Below, in pieces: positions 23,574 to 34,870 of a stretch of 64,000 bases of DNA. This stretch comes from Brienomyrus brachyistius (Eukaryota > Chordata > Actinopteri > Osteoglossiformes > Mormyridae). A program made the position numbers and the translations under genes. The DNA lies in assembly GCF_023856365.1 (NCBI RefSeq), contig NC_064538.1, positions 8,564,435 through 8,628,434 of the forward strand, read 5' to 3'. The stretch's first letter is position 1, and the number at the start of each line of letters is the position of its first letter. Under the pieces are notes generated by a model. The model saw only the letters and a program-made list of their open reading frames with translations. It had not been told where the DNA came from and did no database searches.

Positions 23574-23849
23574 TGTCATGCCCTGCTCGTCGGCTCCTCC
23601 TGTGTGCCACGCCCCCTGCCTACCCACGTGTTTTCTCCCGATTGTACCCAGCTGTATCTAGTTCATTTGCTCAGTCCTGTGTATTTCAGTCCGTGTCTTA
23701 CCCGAGTCCAGTGTCCGTCATTGATGTCTGTTGCCGTCCTGTATTCCCTGCCCCGGATTGCTCCTAATAAACCCCCGTTTTCCCGTATCCTGCTTGCCTG
23801 CCTGCTCCTTGCTCGCTCTGCCCGCTTCGCCCGACCGTATCCCGTGACA
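23574..23849 (+). mobile_element. Solo LTR with perfect 5-bp TSD
   Basis: The 276-bp sequence begins TGTCATGCCC and ends ATCCCGTGACA; the terminal TGTCA/TGACA are inverted. ACTAA lies on both sides (23569-23573 and 23850-23854). A polyadenylation signal AATAAA sits at about 23766, inside CTCCTAATAAACCC, with a C/T-rich tract around it. It is more GC-rich than its surroundings. It clearly belongs to the same family as the copy at about 35658, sharing CTCGTGTGTGCCACGCCCCCTG-like text in its first 50 bp. No internal region is attached. Confidence 0.85.
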
Positions 23850-23887
23850 ACTAAAATGTTGTAATTTGCAGTGCCAAGATGCATCCC

Positions 23888-23970
23888 ATTATTATTATAA
23901 TTATTATTGTTATTATTATTATTATTAGTAGTAGTAGTAGTAGTAGTAGTCGTAGTCATGATAGTAGTAG
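23888..23970. repeat. ATT/AGT trinucleotide repeat
   Basis: A compound microsatellite in which ATT units pass into AGT units. Frames through it give poly-Asn, poly-Thr or similar artefacts. Confidence 0.9.
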
Positions 23971-25229
23971 AGTAATATAAATGAAATTACATTCCAATTA
24001 AATGTGAAATGTCTAGTGGAAACACAGATTGGCAAGAAAATGTATTTGAACTTGTAAGCACCTATTAATCAGCCTGACTTTTGTAATATATACAAATGCA
24101 TCAAAATCTATGTCTTCACTAACCTTCCATGGTTTATGACTGATTCTGACTGAGATGTGCAATATTGCACAAGTAAAAAAAAAAATAGATGTGGCGGTTT
24201 GATTTTGGATGAACTGGGTGATAAACATGCTTGATGGGGCAGGAAGACAGAAATTTTATGAGGGATGTGTATAGGCAAAGACTGAATACCTGCAGGACCA
24301 TCCACCTAATTTACACCTAATTAAAAAGAAATATGAAGCATTTTCTTGTTCGTCACCATCAGTGTTCTTCTGATGATATGTGGTTCAACTTCTGGTAAAG
24401 GAAAATGGTATTTCCCTAACGTTTCATTTGCTCGTCTGTGTCCTCCAATCGCACATACCACTGTACCACAACAGACTCATGGGATCTTTTTCTGTAGAAT
24501 AAACCAGGTACCTGGGAAGATGGCTCAGTAATCACAAAACAAAACCAATTCACTTCAGCCTCAGAGGGAATCCAGGAACCTTGAAGCCAAATAAATAGGT
24601 TTAATTTTGTGTCTTCAGACAGTGGTATGTGATAAATTGATCCACACCTTCTCCCTGGCCCAAAAAGTATTGGGCACTATTAAAGTCACATGGCAAACTT
24701 GATGCACTGCACTGGGGAGCCAAATGGACACTTATGCCTGAAAATCAGCAGCTGTATACATCCATCAGAAGAGTTCTAATAACCCAGTTATTATTTTTTA
24801 TTAAACTCTGACCCATAGGTACAATATATTATACCAAAGCAGCATGCTGCAATAATAGGTGGTCTTAAAAAATGGCGCACTGTAAATGCCCAATGGATTC
24901 CTTTCATGATGGAGTCTTGCAAAGAACACAGGCTGACCGAGAGTGAGAATCAGCTATGGGAGCCGCGGTCACTCCAGGGGAAGGCCTGCACCATGGCGCC
25001 CGAGCGCAAGGGCCTGACTCGTATTGTTTCAATATGTTCTGTCTCCCAGGGTCTCTGTGGAAGCAGTTCTGACAGAATCAGTGGCACAGAAGGACTGCCG
25101 AGAGGGGGCTGGGGGCACCACACATACTCAGTGCAAGTAGGCCAGGCAAAATAAGGGGGGAAACCCCTCCCCCTCCAACCCATCTCGGTTTTCACACACC
25201 ACAGCGTGTAAAGTCAAGGGGACTATACC
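23971..25229. other. Non-coding stretch, no gene recognised
   Basis: Includes a locally GC-richer segment at about 24905-25160 with short frames on both strands but no recognisable domain. Confidence 0.45.
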
Positions 25230-25250
25230 GGGGGGGGGGGGGGGGGGGGG
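25230..25250. repeat. Poly-G run (21 G)
   Basis: The longest G homopolymer in the window. Its length is probably variable and hard to sequence. Confidence 0.85.
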
Positions 25251-26402
25251 CACAAGGCAGCAGAACAAATGACCCAAGAGACAAGTAGGGTGCAAATGGT
25301 GCCTGTTTTCCAGCCTGTGAAATACCTAATGTCCACCCCATGGGAGTGTTTGCCACACAGAGACTAAGAGAAAAGCCCACAGCGTGGCATCCTCACCCAC
25401 TACGCCTCACCTCCCTTCCCCTCTGCATCACCTCTACATTCTTGTATTTTTTTTACCAGGTGTCTCTCATTATCCGGGCCACAAACAGTTTCCCACTTTG
25501 CACTCCTTCTCTCTTCAGCTCCAGTGAAATACTAATAAAATGATAAACAGTAAAACAGTAAATTACGAAACTTGTGCCCTGTGAGTGTATTCCCATGTAA
25601 ATCATGCTTGATTGGGACGTGTGGTCTCCGATACACAGGAATTATGCCATTAGTGGGCATGACGAAATGAAATGTTTTGTTTGCTCTTGTACAGTATTGT
25701 ATTTCTCAATGGAAGAACCCAGGTCAATCGGGATGGTCAGCAGGAAATAACCCAGGTCAAGGGCATGTGACAGATCTGCTTGGCCACACCTGTGACTAAG
25801 GAATTCCTGCACAATTGTACCACAGCTGATGGGGAATTTGGTGACATGGGAAGGTTTGGTCGTACACACATGTCAGGTCGTGTGTTTTCAGCAACATACT
25901 GTATCCATACTTGGTCTAACACCGAAAGGCAGCTTTTGTTTTATCAACTACTATCTCTCCAGTGTTGCTGTAATTAATTAGGAAAACGAAACGTACCCAA
26001 ACCGCCGATAATGACTAACCAGCATTAACCACAGCAAACCCACAGCCACAATTTACAGTGTTTTTTTTTTTTGCATTAATTAAAGTAAGTTAACCCCCCT
26101 TTCACCCTTAACGGCACCTTGCTAAAGAAAAAAGTTATGCATATTAAAAAAGTTATTTATATTATAAAGTAATGTAACCACAGCCACTATGCTGTGTTTG
26201 AACCGTTTGGCCCCAGAAACATGGTTTCACAGCTAAACAAGCAAAGCGGTGCACATTTTGAGAATTTTACCTACATTTTCAGGGAATCAGGTATAGAAGG
26301 AAAAAAGCACGAATACTGATTTTGTGACCTAGAATGAGTTATACTGCAAGTAGAAACCCTAAAAATCTAGAAAGAAAATCACAAACTGATGTGGAACAAC
26401 TT
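25251..26402. other. Non-coding stretch, nothing recognised
   Basis: Plain AT-rich sequence, with a short poly-T run near 26062. Confidence 0.45.
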
Positions 26403-26550
26403 TTGGTAACACTTTACTTGAAACTGTCTATAATGCATTATAGACTCATTAATGATGCATTACAATGGTTATTATAAAAATGAATAAAGCATTACAGCAT
26501 CTTCTATTGATAGTCACAAGGAATGATAGTGTTGATTATAGTACTTCATA
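26403..26550. mobile_element. Fragment of a DNA-transposon MITE (GGTAACACTTTAC end)
   Basis: Begins GGTAACACTTTACTTGAA, then runs of ATTATAGACTCATTAATG and similar. This resembles the palindromic element at 39312-39595, which has related AAAGC/ATTAACT-type ends. Only one end is clear and no TSD was identified. Confidence 0.4.
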
Positions 26551-26559
26551 AGCTTCAAT

Positions 26560-26860
26560 GAAACTCTCATCTATTATTTATGTATAAAGCAAGTTTATTA
26601 ACTGAATTTTTTGAGAAATTTAACCAATATGAAACGGCTGACACGCCCTTAAGGAGCGGTTTGTGAACCAAAGTGGTTCATCTAGCTATACAAGAAGACA
26701 TCAGTAAGTTTTTGAGGAACAGAAGAAACTCTTGTTTATTTTTTGTTGTGTAACTGCTAATTTACATACGTTCTAATTTTAAATTGTGTTTGTGTGTGTG
26801 TTTTTTCTGAGCAAATATGTACTTATTAATATATACTATTTTGTACAATAAACAAGAACA
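26560..26860. mobile_element. Fragment of a Tc1-like MITE, related to 32950-33281
   Basis: The segment around 26675-26730 (AAGTGGTTCATCTAGCTATACAAGAAG... and CATCAGTAAG) aligns with 33100-33165 (CATCTAGCTATCCAAG...ATATCAGTAAC, then AGAACAGAAG). The similar order of landmarks shows they are two copies of one element. Its terminal repeat is not preserved here. Confidence 0.5.
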
Positions 26861-27510
26861 CTATGGGGTTCAAACATTCCATACACCAAGAATTAAAGAA
26901 TATCCCATGTGGGAATTCAAGCACAAAGAGACAGCTTGTGACTGTGTATTACACTGTGGGAAAAAAATAAATTCTGCCCCTTTAAGTCTAAGTCACTGGA
27001 CAAATCATATTGGTCATATTATTACTGAAATGTAATACACAGCTCGAAACCACAAGCAATAGGTAACAGATGTGGACCAGTAAGTATAAATCAAAATGTT
27101 CCATGTTAATAAAATGCTGATAATGTTAAGGAAGAAACTCAATTTAAGATATTGCTGTTTCCTCTCTTTACCTAATTAGATTCTTACTCTGAATTTACTT
27201 GTTTAAAACAAATAAACACCTTTCTGTTATTACCTTTTCTTGTATTATTTCTGTAATATTTTTTAGAGGTGGTAATATTTATCTGATTTCTAATGTGTTA
27301 TGCACACTAATAATCTACTACTAGCTCCCAGTTGGCACAATTTAAGACCAGTCACATCAATCCCCTTTTCTAACTGGTATTTAATACCAGTCCTTAACAT
27401 AATATTTTCCAAATGATCCACTGTAGTACAGAAAATAACAATAATTTCATGCTTTTAGGAAAAGGAAATTCACACCTCATCTTGTAGGGGGTGGTGGGCA
27501 AAAGTGAATG
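26861..27510. other. Non-coding stretch, nothing recognised
   Basis: AT-rich sequence with no recognisable element or coding signal. Confidence 0.45.
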
Positions 27511-27720
27511 AGCTTAATGCAGGACCTACTACTGTAATTAGCTGGCACCTTGGCACCGTCGCCTCACACCTCCACGGTTGGCAGCTGAAATTTTACCCTC
27601 GCTGTTTGTGCTTGCATGTTCGGCACGTGTCATGGAGGTGTTCTAATGGCAACCGGGTTTCTTCTACGGTTCAAAAACATGCCGTTAGGCCAAGTAGCAG
27701 TTTTAAATGGCCAGTTCTGT
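27511..27720 (+). mobile_element. Old, diverged SINE copy
   Basis: Shows the order of landmarks of the common SINE in decayed form: CCTCACACCTCCACGG, then GCTTGCATGTTC, then TTTCTTCTACGGTTCAAAAACATGC. The tail and flanking repeats are gone. Confidence 0.55.
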
Positions 27721-28440
27721 GCGTACATCCTGTGAAGATATAGAATCATATCCAGGCTGTTCTTTTACCTTGTGGCATATGCTGCTTGCAATTTACATAC
27801 TTGTGACATTATTGACATTTTTTTTATGTGCCTATGCCTTCATTTTGTTGTTTTAATCTATATTCGTGTATGATATTTTAAGTTATTTTGCCATCTGACA
27901 TGAGAATTGCTTGCATCGGTTAAATATATTGACTTTACCTGTCACTGTAAACTTGCAGTGCAGTCAAGTTCCATGCACCAATTGCTCCATCCATCCACTT
28001 TCTGACCCCCTATGAAGCAGAGAGCTTATTTTAGGAAACACAAAGCACAGAGGCGGATGGTCCATAGAGGTAGAGGAGGTAGTATTGCCACTGTTTTTGA
28101 GATTAAACTATGAAACAAGTCACGTTGAAAAAAACTCATTCAAATTCTACTGTCATGTAAAAATGCATTTTCTCTCCACTTTGGACAACATCACTATTGT
28201 AATAATGTATAATGTACTATCTTCATACCTCCTCAATTTTTTAAGCTACCAACCACCCATGGCAATGCACATGGCAGGAAAACATAGGGGGTCGGGGGGG
28301 GTTGCACGAGGATTATAATTCTAATAAACAGTGTTAGCAAGCCTGTGCGTAGTAACACCTCTGGCTGTCAATCTGTTTGAACAGTTTGCTTTATTGCCAT
28401 AACAATTACTGATAAAGGTGATAAAGAAATATAGTATATA
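27721..28440. other. Non-coding stretch, nothing recognised
   Basis: No gene. A CCATCCATCC near 27990 may be a SINE-tail remnant. Confidence 0.4.
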
Positions 28441-28453
28441 CTGTATACTGTAG

Positions 28454-28812
28454 GGGGCGGCATGGTGGTGCAGTGGTTAGCACTCTTGCCTCACACCTCT
28501 GGGACCCGGGTTCCAGTCTCTGCCTGGGTCACATGTGTGCGGAGTTTGCATGTCCTCCCCATGTCGTCGTGGGGTTTCCTTCAGGTACTCTGGTTTCCCC
28601 CCACAGTCCAAAAACATGTTGAAGCTAATTGGAGTTGCTAAATTGCCCATAGGTGTGCATGCGTGAGTGACTGGTGTGTGAGTGTGCCCTGCGATGGGCT
28701 GGACCCCCATCCAGGGTTGTTCCCTGCCTCATGCCCATTGCTTCCGGGATAGGCTCCGGACCCCCCGCGACCCAGTAGGATAAGTGGTTTGGAAAATGGA
28801 TGGATGGATGGA
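28454..28812 (+). mobile_element. tRNA-derived SINE, full length, 12-bp TSD
   Basis: Near-identical to the copies at 12651 and 30881, with GGGGCGGCATGGTGG start, A- and B-box-like head, conserved CAGTCCAAAAACATG body and GGAT tail. The direct repeat TGTATACTGTAG flanks it at 28442-28453 and 28813-28824. Confidence 0.9.
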
Positions 28813-28824
28813 TGTATACTGTAG

Positions 28825-30868
28825 TATAGTATTTATACACTGTGCCAAGGGTGATACAAAGACAACCACCATTATTCGTAGATAAAAGGGTTTGGAAGTT
28901 TTGAAGACATAAATTACACAATATTGTTTGTGCTATGGGGCTTAAAGGATATAGATTTTTATGCTACTAAGGGCAACATTAGTGCAATGAATTAAGGTGT
29001 TCCTTATTTTATTAATTATGTTGTTTGTTTTATGGACCGTGTTTTCATTTAACAGTAAATGCTCAAGAATCATATTGACTTAGGTCTGTGTTTTGTGTTG
29101 CTTGTCATTTGCTAGATAAAGTTTACGTTAGTTTGGTCAGTTTGATTAAACAATTAATAGTTTTTAGCTTGCAATGACAAAATGCAACTTTATGAAGACT
29201 TCGTTGATGCAATTTCTACAGAACAGAATACAGTTCCTGAAAATAGCACCTTGCTCCTGACCTCACAATGCAATGAGAAGTATAGATATAGATGAGGTTA
29301 TAGCAGAGCGGACTGGAAAGTTGAATGGCCCAGAATGGAAAAAGCTCAGATTGCATTACATGCGAAAGGTCAGTCCTGGTCGCAATGTAAGCTTATTGTG
29401 TATTTCCTGATTCTGCGTATTATTCACTGTAACAGTAACATGCTGAAAACCTTTTCTTTAACCAACCCCAAGGAATGTTAATTCTTTTACTGTTCCACGT
29501 TTAAATTTGTGGACATCTTTCTCTCTAAGCTTTGCTAAACTGGATCAGAAATAATGTCATGCATCTGTGCCAATGCCTTTGCATGTAATTTAGTTGTATT
29601 TTGATGTTTTTCTTTATTTTGCATACTGTAAGTAGAATTCTCAAATGATTGTTTCCCTGATTGCTATGTTTTAAATCCTCCGCATCAACACTGCATTTAA
29701 TTGAAGAATTTTAAGCATTTCCGACAGAGTTCACACAAAATTCAACAATTAAAACAATTTATGCAACTGTACAATTTTCTATGAATGGCCCAGTTTTGCA
29801 GTAAGTCTAAGTAAAAAAAAAATTAATTCCGTTCATTCACTTTGCATTGTTTTTCATTTCATTGCATTCACATGTGTATAGCACAATCCTAACAGGCAAA
29901 ATACTCCAGCCAATAGTCATAAACTGCCAAACAGAAGTTTTGCATGAATTGCAATGATCTAGCATTGAAGAGTCAGAAAAAAAATTAAAACACTTCATTT
30001 ACATAAGTTAATTTTGTCACATTATACAGTAACTCACACATAAACCTTAGCCTTCAGCTGGAACTGCCATTTCTGAAACATTTATTCCAAAGGGGTGAAA
30101 AAAAAAAATTACAATTTCTGAATATGGATCATCCAGGTATCAGACAGACACAACAACCAGTTGTTGTACAGGAAGAAGATGTTCGAATGCGGGCTGGTTT
30201 TGTAATTGGTAGAGGGGATCACAGCATAGGGAAGAGGAGTGATTTCAGTAGAAATGCAATCTAGAGCTAAATATCATGTAATCAGCCATGGCCTAAGTAC
30301 TGTATGGTGGAGGCTGGTCAGAGAGTGCAGCCTGAACTGTATCGTCCACACTGTCATCAATAGTCTGAACATTTAGGAGGGAAAACACGCATGTGACCAT
30401 GCAATATTTCTCCATGGAATTCCAGTGAACTCAATCATTTCTTGTTTGAGAATTCAATGCAGTGACTTCAGTTCACACTGATACTATACAGCTGGGTACA
30501 GATACATTTTGACCTAATTTTATGGGGGTGATCAGTCTCAGTGAGAAATGTGGTAATGAAAATCACCAAGATATTCTGACATAACACTATTCTTTAGCGT
30601 TTTGATTATCATCATTTAATCAATAATAATAGGATGTATTATTTTGGTAAAATTGACTGTGTTCATTTATAGATTTTTGTGATTTTGAATGTGATTTAAA
30701 CATAAATTGTAGTAAATTATTCAGTTTTGAAATCTAGTGTTTGGCTGCATCATATAAACAGATATTAGTGACTGCACTTAAAGTTTAGAGAATTGGAGAT
30801 TTAGAAAATTTTAACAGTGTTGAGGAAAACCGTAGACATCTTGTAAAAGTCTGTTATTTAAAAATAAT
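28825..30868. other. Non-coding stretch, nothing recognised
   Basis: About 2 kb of AT-rich sequence without transposon ends, RNA genes or coding frames above about 60 codons. Confidence 0.45.
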
Positions 30869-30880
30869 ATATTAAATAAT

Positions 30881-31234
30881 GGGGGCGGTATGGTGGTGTA
30901 CTGGTTAGCACTGTTGCCTCACACCTCTGGGACTCGATTCGAGTCTCCGCCTGTGTCACATGTGTGTGGAGTTTGCATGTTCTCCCCATGTCATCGTGGG
31001 GTTTCCTCCGGGTACTCCGGTTTCCCCCCACAGTCCAAAAACATGCTGAGGCTAATTGGACTTGCTAAATTGCCCGTAGGTGTGAATGTGTGAGTGAATG
31101 GTGTGTGAGTGTGCCCTGCGATGGGCTGGCCCCCCATCCTGGGTTGTTCCCTGCCTTGTGCCCATTGCTTTCGGGATAGGCTCCGGACCCCCCGCGACCC
31201 AGTAGGATAAGCGGTTTGGAAAATGGATGGATGG
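30881..31234 (+). mobile_element. tRNA-derived SINE, full length, 12-bp TSD
   Basis: Same family and orientation as the copy at 28454. ATATTAAATAAT lies at 30869-30880 and again at 31235-31246. The B-box region reads CTCGATTCGAGTCTCC, close to a tRNA T-arm. Small differences from the other copies are mostly point changes, which suggests a fairly young insertion. Confidence 0.9.
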
Positions 31235-31246
31235 ATATTAAATAAT

Positions 31247-32776
31247 TTGTTTTATTTTCAAATGCTAATTTGAATATGAAAAGAATTGTCAGTGATTTTT
31301 TTCCAACTTGCAATTTCCATTTATCCGCTTAAATTGAATGGGAGTTTAATCTTGTCATTGCCTTTGTGTTTGCCTGCCTCAGGTTTTATCAAAGGAAATA
31401 TCAGATGCCTTCAGAGTGCTTCTCATTAACTTTAGATGAATAAAAAGCCCCCCTGCTGGAGGTGTTCATACCCCTGTGTGGTCACATGACGTAATGGGAA
31501 TACATCTGTCTTTCCAGATTTGGTGCTGACTGAAACTGGAAGTACTGGGGTAAAGGGGACCTCATAAGTGGAAAACTTTTTAGAACACTATCTGCATAAA
31601 ATAAACTAGACACATAAAATATACCACATACATTGTACTTTTATCCATTGTCTGTACCTGCTTGCCCTATTCAAGGTTGTGGGTATCTAGAGCCTGTTGT
31701 GAGACTGCACCGATAATGTACAGTAATGCTTTTCTTGTTAAGAAATTAATTTCCTGTTGATGAACATACTCTTTCATTTATGTGCTTTTTAATCTCTGCA
31801 GAAATTTCAGCAAGAGAAGTATTTGTGATTTCATGCAGCTATGAAAACTTAAACGTAATAAAACTTTGAATTACTACTACATGCACTATTCATCGCTATG
31901 TGTGGATGAAATGGGAAATTTAAAGATTTTATCTGTTTCGCCCTATTTGTCGATTAAAATTCTTATTTTATACTTCAGGATATTAATAAAACAAGCACAT
32001 TACCTTTTCTGATTAAGGTATCTTGATAAAGCTATTGTATTTAAAAACAAGCAAGGGCTAGTCGCCATCCATTGCAAGGATGCAAGTTCCAGGAACTGAT
32101 GCTACAGTATCTTCTTGGGGTGGCCAATGTCATCATTGCTGGCTGCTTCCCAGTATGTGCAGTTAAAGGTGATGTAACCTTGGAATGTGTTTCAGATCCT
32201 CACTGTGAAAGGTCAACTAACCACATAAATAAGTATGGGTAGGGCTTAGGGAATCCACTTTAGCTGAGCTGTAAGGGGCTTATTCAACCACTAAAGACGA
32301 TTTGACCTCATAAGATATAATTGAACAGAATAGCCTGTTTTCAGGTGACCTCAAACAGTTTCTTCAGCTTTTTATTGTGGGACCTTTTTGGTGGTAAGTT
32401 AGCACTGTGATGTACTTCATATAAATGTCATGTAAAGCTACATTTATTAGTTTTTCTCCAGTTGATACATGACGTGCGTATAGTAGTTTATATCTTGAAC
32501 ACTATAAACTAACCACTGACCAAAGAATGATGATTTCCTTTCAATTTCATGGACTAGTTATGCTTGGACGTCTTACTCAAGGGTCTAAAATTTACTAATT
32601 TCCAGACACAGGAATCTTAACCCCCATTGGGCACATTTAAGCCATAAAATGCTCTCAGCACTTGTGCGTGTGTGTGTAGGAATTATGTTTATATTATGTT
32701 ATGGGGACCAAATGTTCGGCACAATGTAATAAAAACTTGTTATTTTAATGTTGTGGGGGGCATTTTTCTTTCTATC
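31247..32776. other. Non-coding stretch, nothing firm
   Basis: A faint reversed SINE 3' remnant may lie at about 31640-31710 (TATCCATTGTCTGTACCTGC...). Otherwise no gene or element. Confidence 0.4.
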
Positions 32777-32886
<110 letters not shown>

Positions 32887-32949
32887 ATTGCAGTATGAAG
32901 CATTGTTTCAAAATAACCCTGTTATTTCCAGCAACCATACAACACACCT

Positions 32950-33281
32950 GTGTATTTTTTGCCCTGACCACTAGCCCACCTCATATATCTATTCAATATC
33001 TCGTTCACTAATCTAATTAAGTTAATTAATTAAGTGAGCTGGTGGTGAAATTTCGTAAATGCATAGAATGGTTCGGTTGCCACTGAGGAGAAGTTTGGGA
33101 ACTGAAGTGGTGATCATCTAGCTATCCAAGTAGATATCAGTAACTTTTTAGAGAACAGAAGACATTTTTAGTAGTTCTTATGTTAAATAATTTTTTTTGT
33201 TCTAAGAAAATGTGCACTTACTACCCAGAAAAGTAGCATTAAACATTTCTTTTGAGTGCCTAAGACTTTTGCACAGTACTG
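32950..33281. mobile_element. Tc1/mariner-type MITE, one end preserved
   Basis: Ends with GTGCCTAAGACTTTTGCACAGTACTG (33256-33281) immediately followed by TA, the Tc1/mariner target dinucleotide. This terminal sequence is known to me as that of a widespread fish Tc1-like non-autonomous element. The other end is lost. The interior shares landmarks with 26560-26860. Confidence 0.6.
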
Positions 33282-33307
33282 TAATTTGTGTTTATATATA
33301 ATTATAA

Positions 33308-33502
33308 GGGGGGCAGCATGGTGGTGCAGTGGTTAGCACTGTTGCCTCACACCTCTGGGACCCGGGTCTGAGTCTCCGCCTGGGTCACATGTGTGTGGAG
33401 TTTGCATGTTCTCCCCGTGTCGTCGTGGGGTTTCCTCCGGGTACTCCGGTCTCCCTCCCCACAGTCCAAAAACATGCTGAGGCTAATTGGACTTGCTAAA
33501 TT
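33308..33502 (+). mobile_element. SINE copy truncated at its 3' side
   Basis: Matches the SINE consensus from GGGGGGCAGCATGGTGGTGC through CAGTCCAAAAACATGCTGAG to ACTTGCTAAATT, then breaks off at about 33502. The final ~160 bp with the GGAT tail is missing. As LINE-mediated insertion truncates the 5' end, loss of the 3' side implies a later deletion or insertion of other DNA at this point. Confidence 0.85.
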
Positions 33503-33591
33503 TCCACAATCAATCCACAGCAACAGCAGCTGTCAGTCTCCATACATTGGCACCTTTTCCACTATAAACAGGATAACTCACCACACATAGA

Positions 33592-34200
33592 TGTTAGGGA
33601 CAAATACACACATGTTTGGTCTCGTTTGAATAGGCATGAGACGAGGAGTATTACACTCTCAGATTTAAGGCAGTATAACTTTCCCTAAGAGAAATATAGA
33701 AACTTTGGCTAAACTTACCAAACTGAGAGAGCCTCTCACAGGGTAGAACAAGGGAATTACAGCCGCCCCTAAAGTAATCGGATTGGCTGGGGACTTGAGA
33801 ACCAAGGTCAGAAATGGCCTTATAATTAACCATTGACTGGAATTGGTCAGTCTTCAGAGACATACCATCACCTGGTTTGGATACTTAAGGAAGGGCCTCA
33901 GAAGAGGTCGGGGAGTCACTCTGTAATCAGAGCTCCCACAGAGAACTGGGCGAAAGTTCATCTGTAGTCAGATACTTTCCACAGAACTTTGTTCACTCTC
34001 AGCTGAGGAATGTGATTGTTTAATATTGTATTTGTCAAAATGTATTTACAAGTATGTGGCCACATGTCAATGATTGGATATTGTAATATGTTTAATAAAT
34101 GCTGTCTTGATTACTTTATGACTGTCTGATTTGCTAACTTCTTTATAAACTTTATAGATTGGACTTCTATCCTGATTAGGACTAAAGTGGTAAATACTAT
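33592..34200 (+). mobile_element. Candidate endogenous-retrovirus-like LTR
   Basis: Start TGTTAGGGAC at 33592 fits the TG of an LTR. In order along it are a reverse CCAAT box (GATTGGCTGG, 33781), a TATA-like GATACTTAAGG (about 33880) and a polyadenylation signal AATAAA (34094-34099) with T/G-rich sequence after it. These distances suit U3-R-U5. The 3' border, primer-binding site and TSD could not be fixed, and no gag, pol or env coding is visible. It may be a solo or 5' LTR of a decayed retrovirus or another LTR element. A lone promoter/terminator pair in unique DNA is an alternative. Confidence 0.4.
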
Positions 34201-34870
34201 CTTGCAGCCTCTGGGTTAAATCCCCTTTATCCGGGTCCCAAACTCGACTGCCCAGGTTAAGTTAGGTGGATACCAAAACTACACCTCTGGAGTTCGCACA
34301 AGCTCAGTTATGGGCCGACGTAACCTCTGAGGTCAACACAAGCTGATGAAAGGTACCAGTCTACCCCCTGAGGGACGTACAAACTATGTTCCTAGGCACC
34401 GGGCATATTCCCTGAGACGTTCGCAAGGTAGATACCGGGTAGCATCGGCGGAGTCCCTGAGACGAGCCAAAAGTAAACCTCGTACAAACTACCGCAACAA
34501 AAGGTGCGCCTTCACAGCCGCTGAGGTTGACACATGTTATGATATGGGCTGCCCCCGGCTGAGCCTCTGAGGTGGACGTACGTGTGGTTCGGGTAAACAT
34601 CAGCTTAATCTCCGAGGCACCCACATATGCTCAGTAATTGGCAGACACTGAGCCTTTGGGGAATTATATAGGTCGAGGGACCCGAATAATCAGAGGCTGA
34701 CATTGTCTTAAATGGGGGCGGTTTCCGTACCTCTAAGACAAACCCTGTGGAACGAGCCCACGGATCGCCCTGTCGGCTGAGGCGAATCTGGCGGACTCCT
34801 TCATCAGGGGTAAACTAGAGTTGGTAATCTAAAGGAGAGTCCAGAAGTAATCCAAACAACATAAATGTCA
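34201..34870 (+). repeat. Leader-like region with degenerate ~40-46-bp repeat headed by CCTCTGAGG
   Basis: Variants of CCTCTGAGGT begin at 34284, 34324, 34366, 34410, 34455, 34518, 34564, 34610 and 34653, giving steps of 40, 42, 44, 45, 63, 46, 46 and 43 bp. Less exact ones occur at 34208 and 34730. After the header come loosely kept words such as GACGTAC, CACAAGCT and ACCGGGTAGC; the rest varies. The block is richer in GC and CpG than its surroundings. Its position behind the LTR-like segment would make it a 5' leader, but that depends on the weaker LTR call. The frames inside are not recognisable proteins. Confidence 0.6.

Noticed and set aside
23663..23959. Frame rich in Thr and Asn on the minus strand
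   Set aside because: It comes from the ATT/AGT microsatellite joined to the antisense of a solo LTR.
34346..34624. Overlapping frames in the CCTCTGAGG array as proteins
   Set aside because: Both strands are open only because of local GC-rich composition; the repeat step is not a multiple of three and the frames show no domain.
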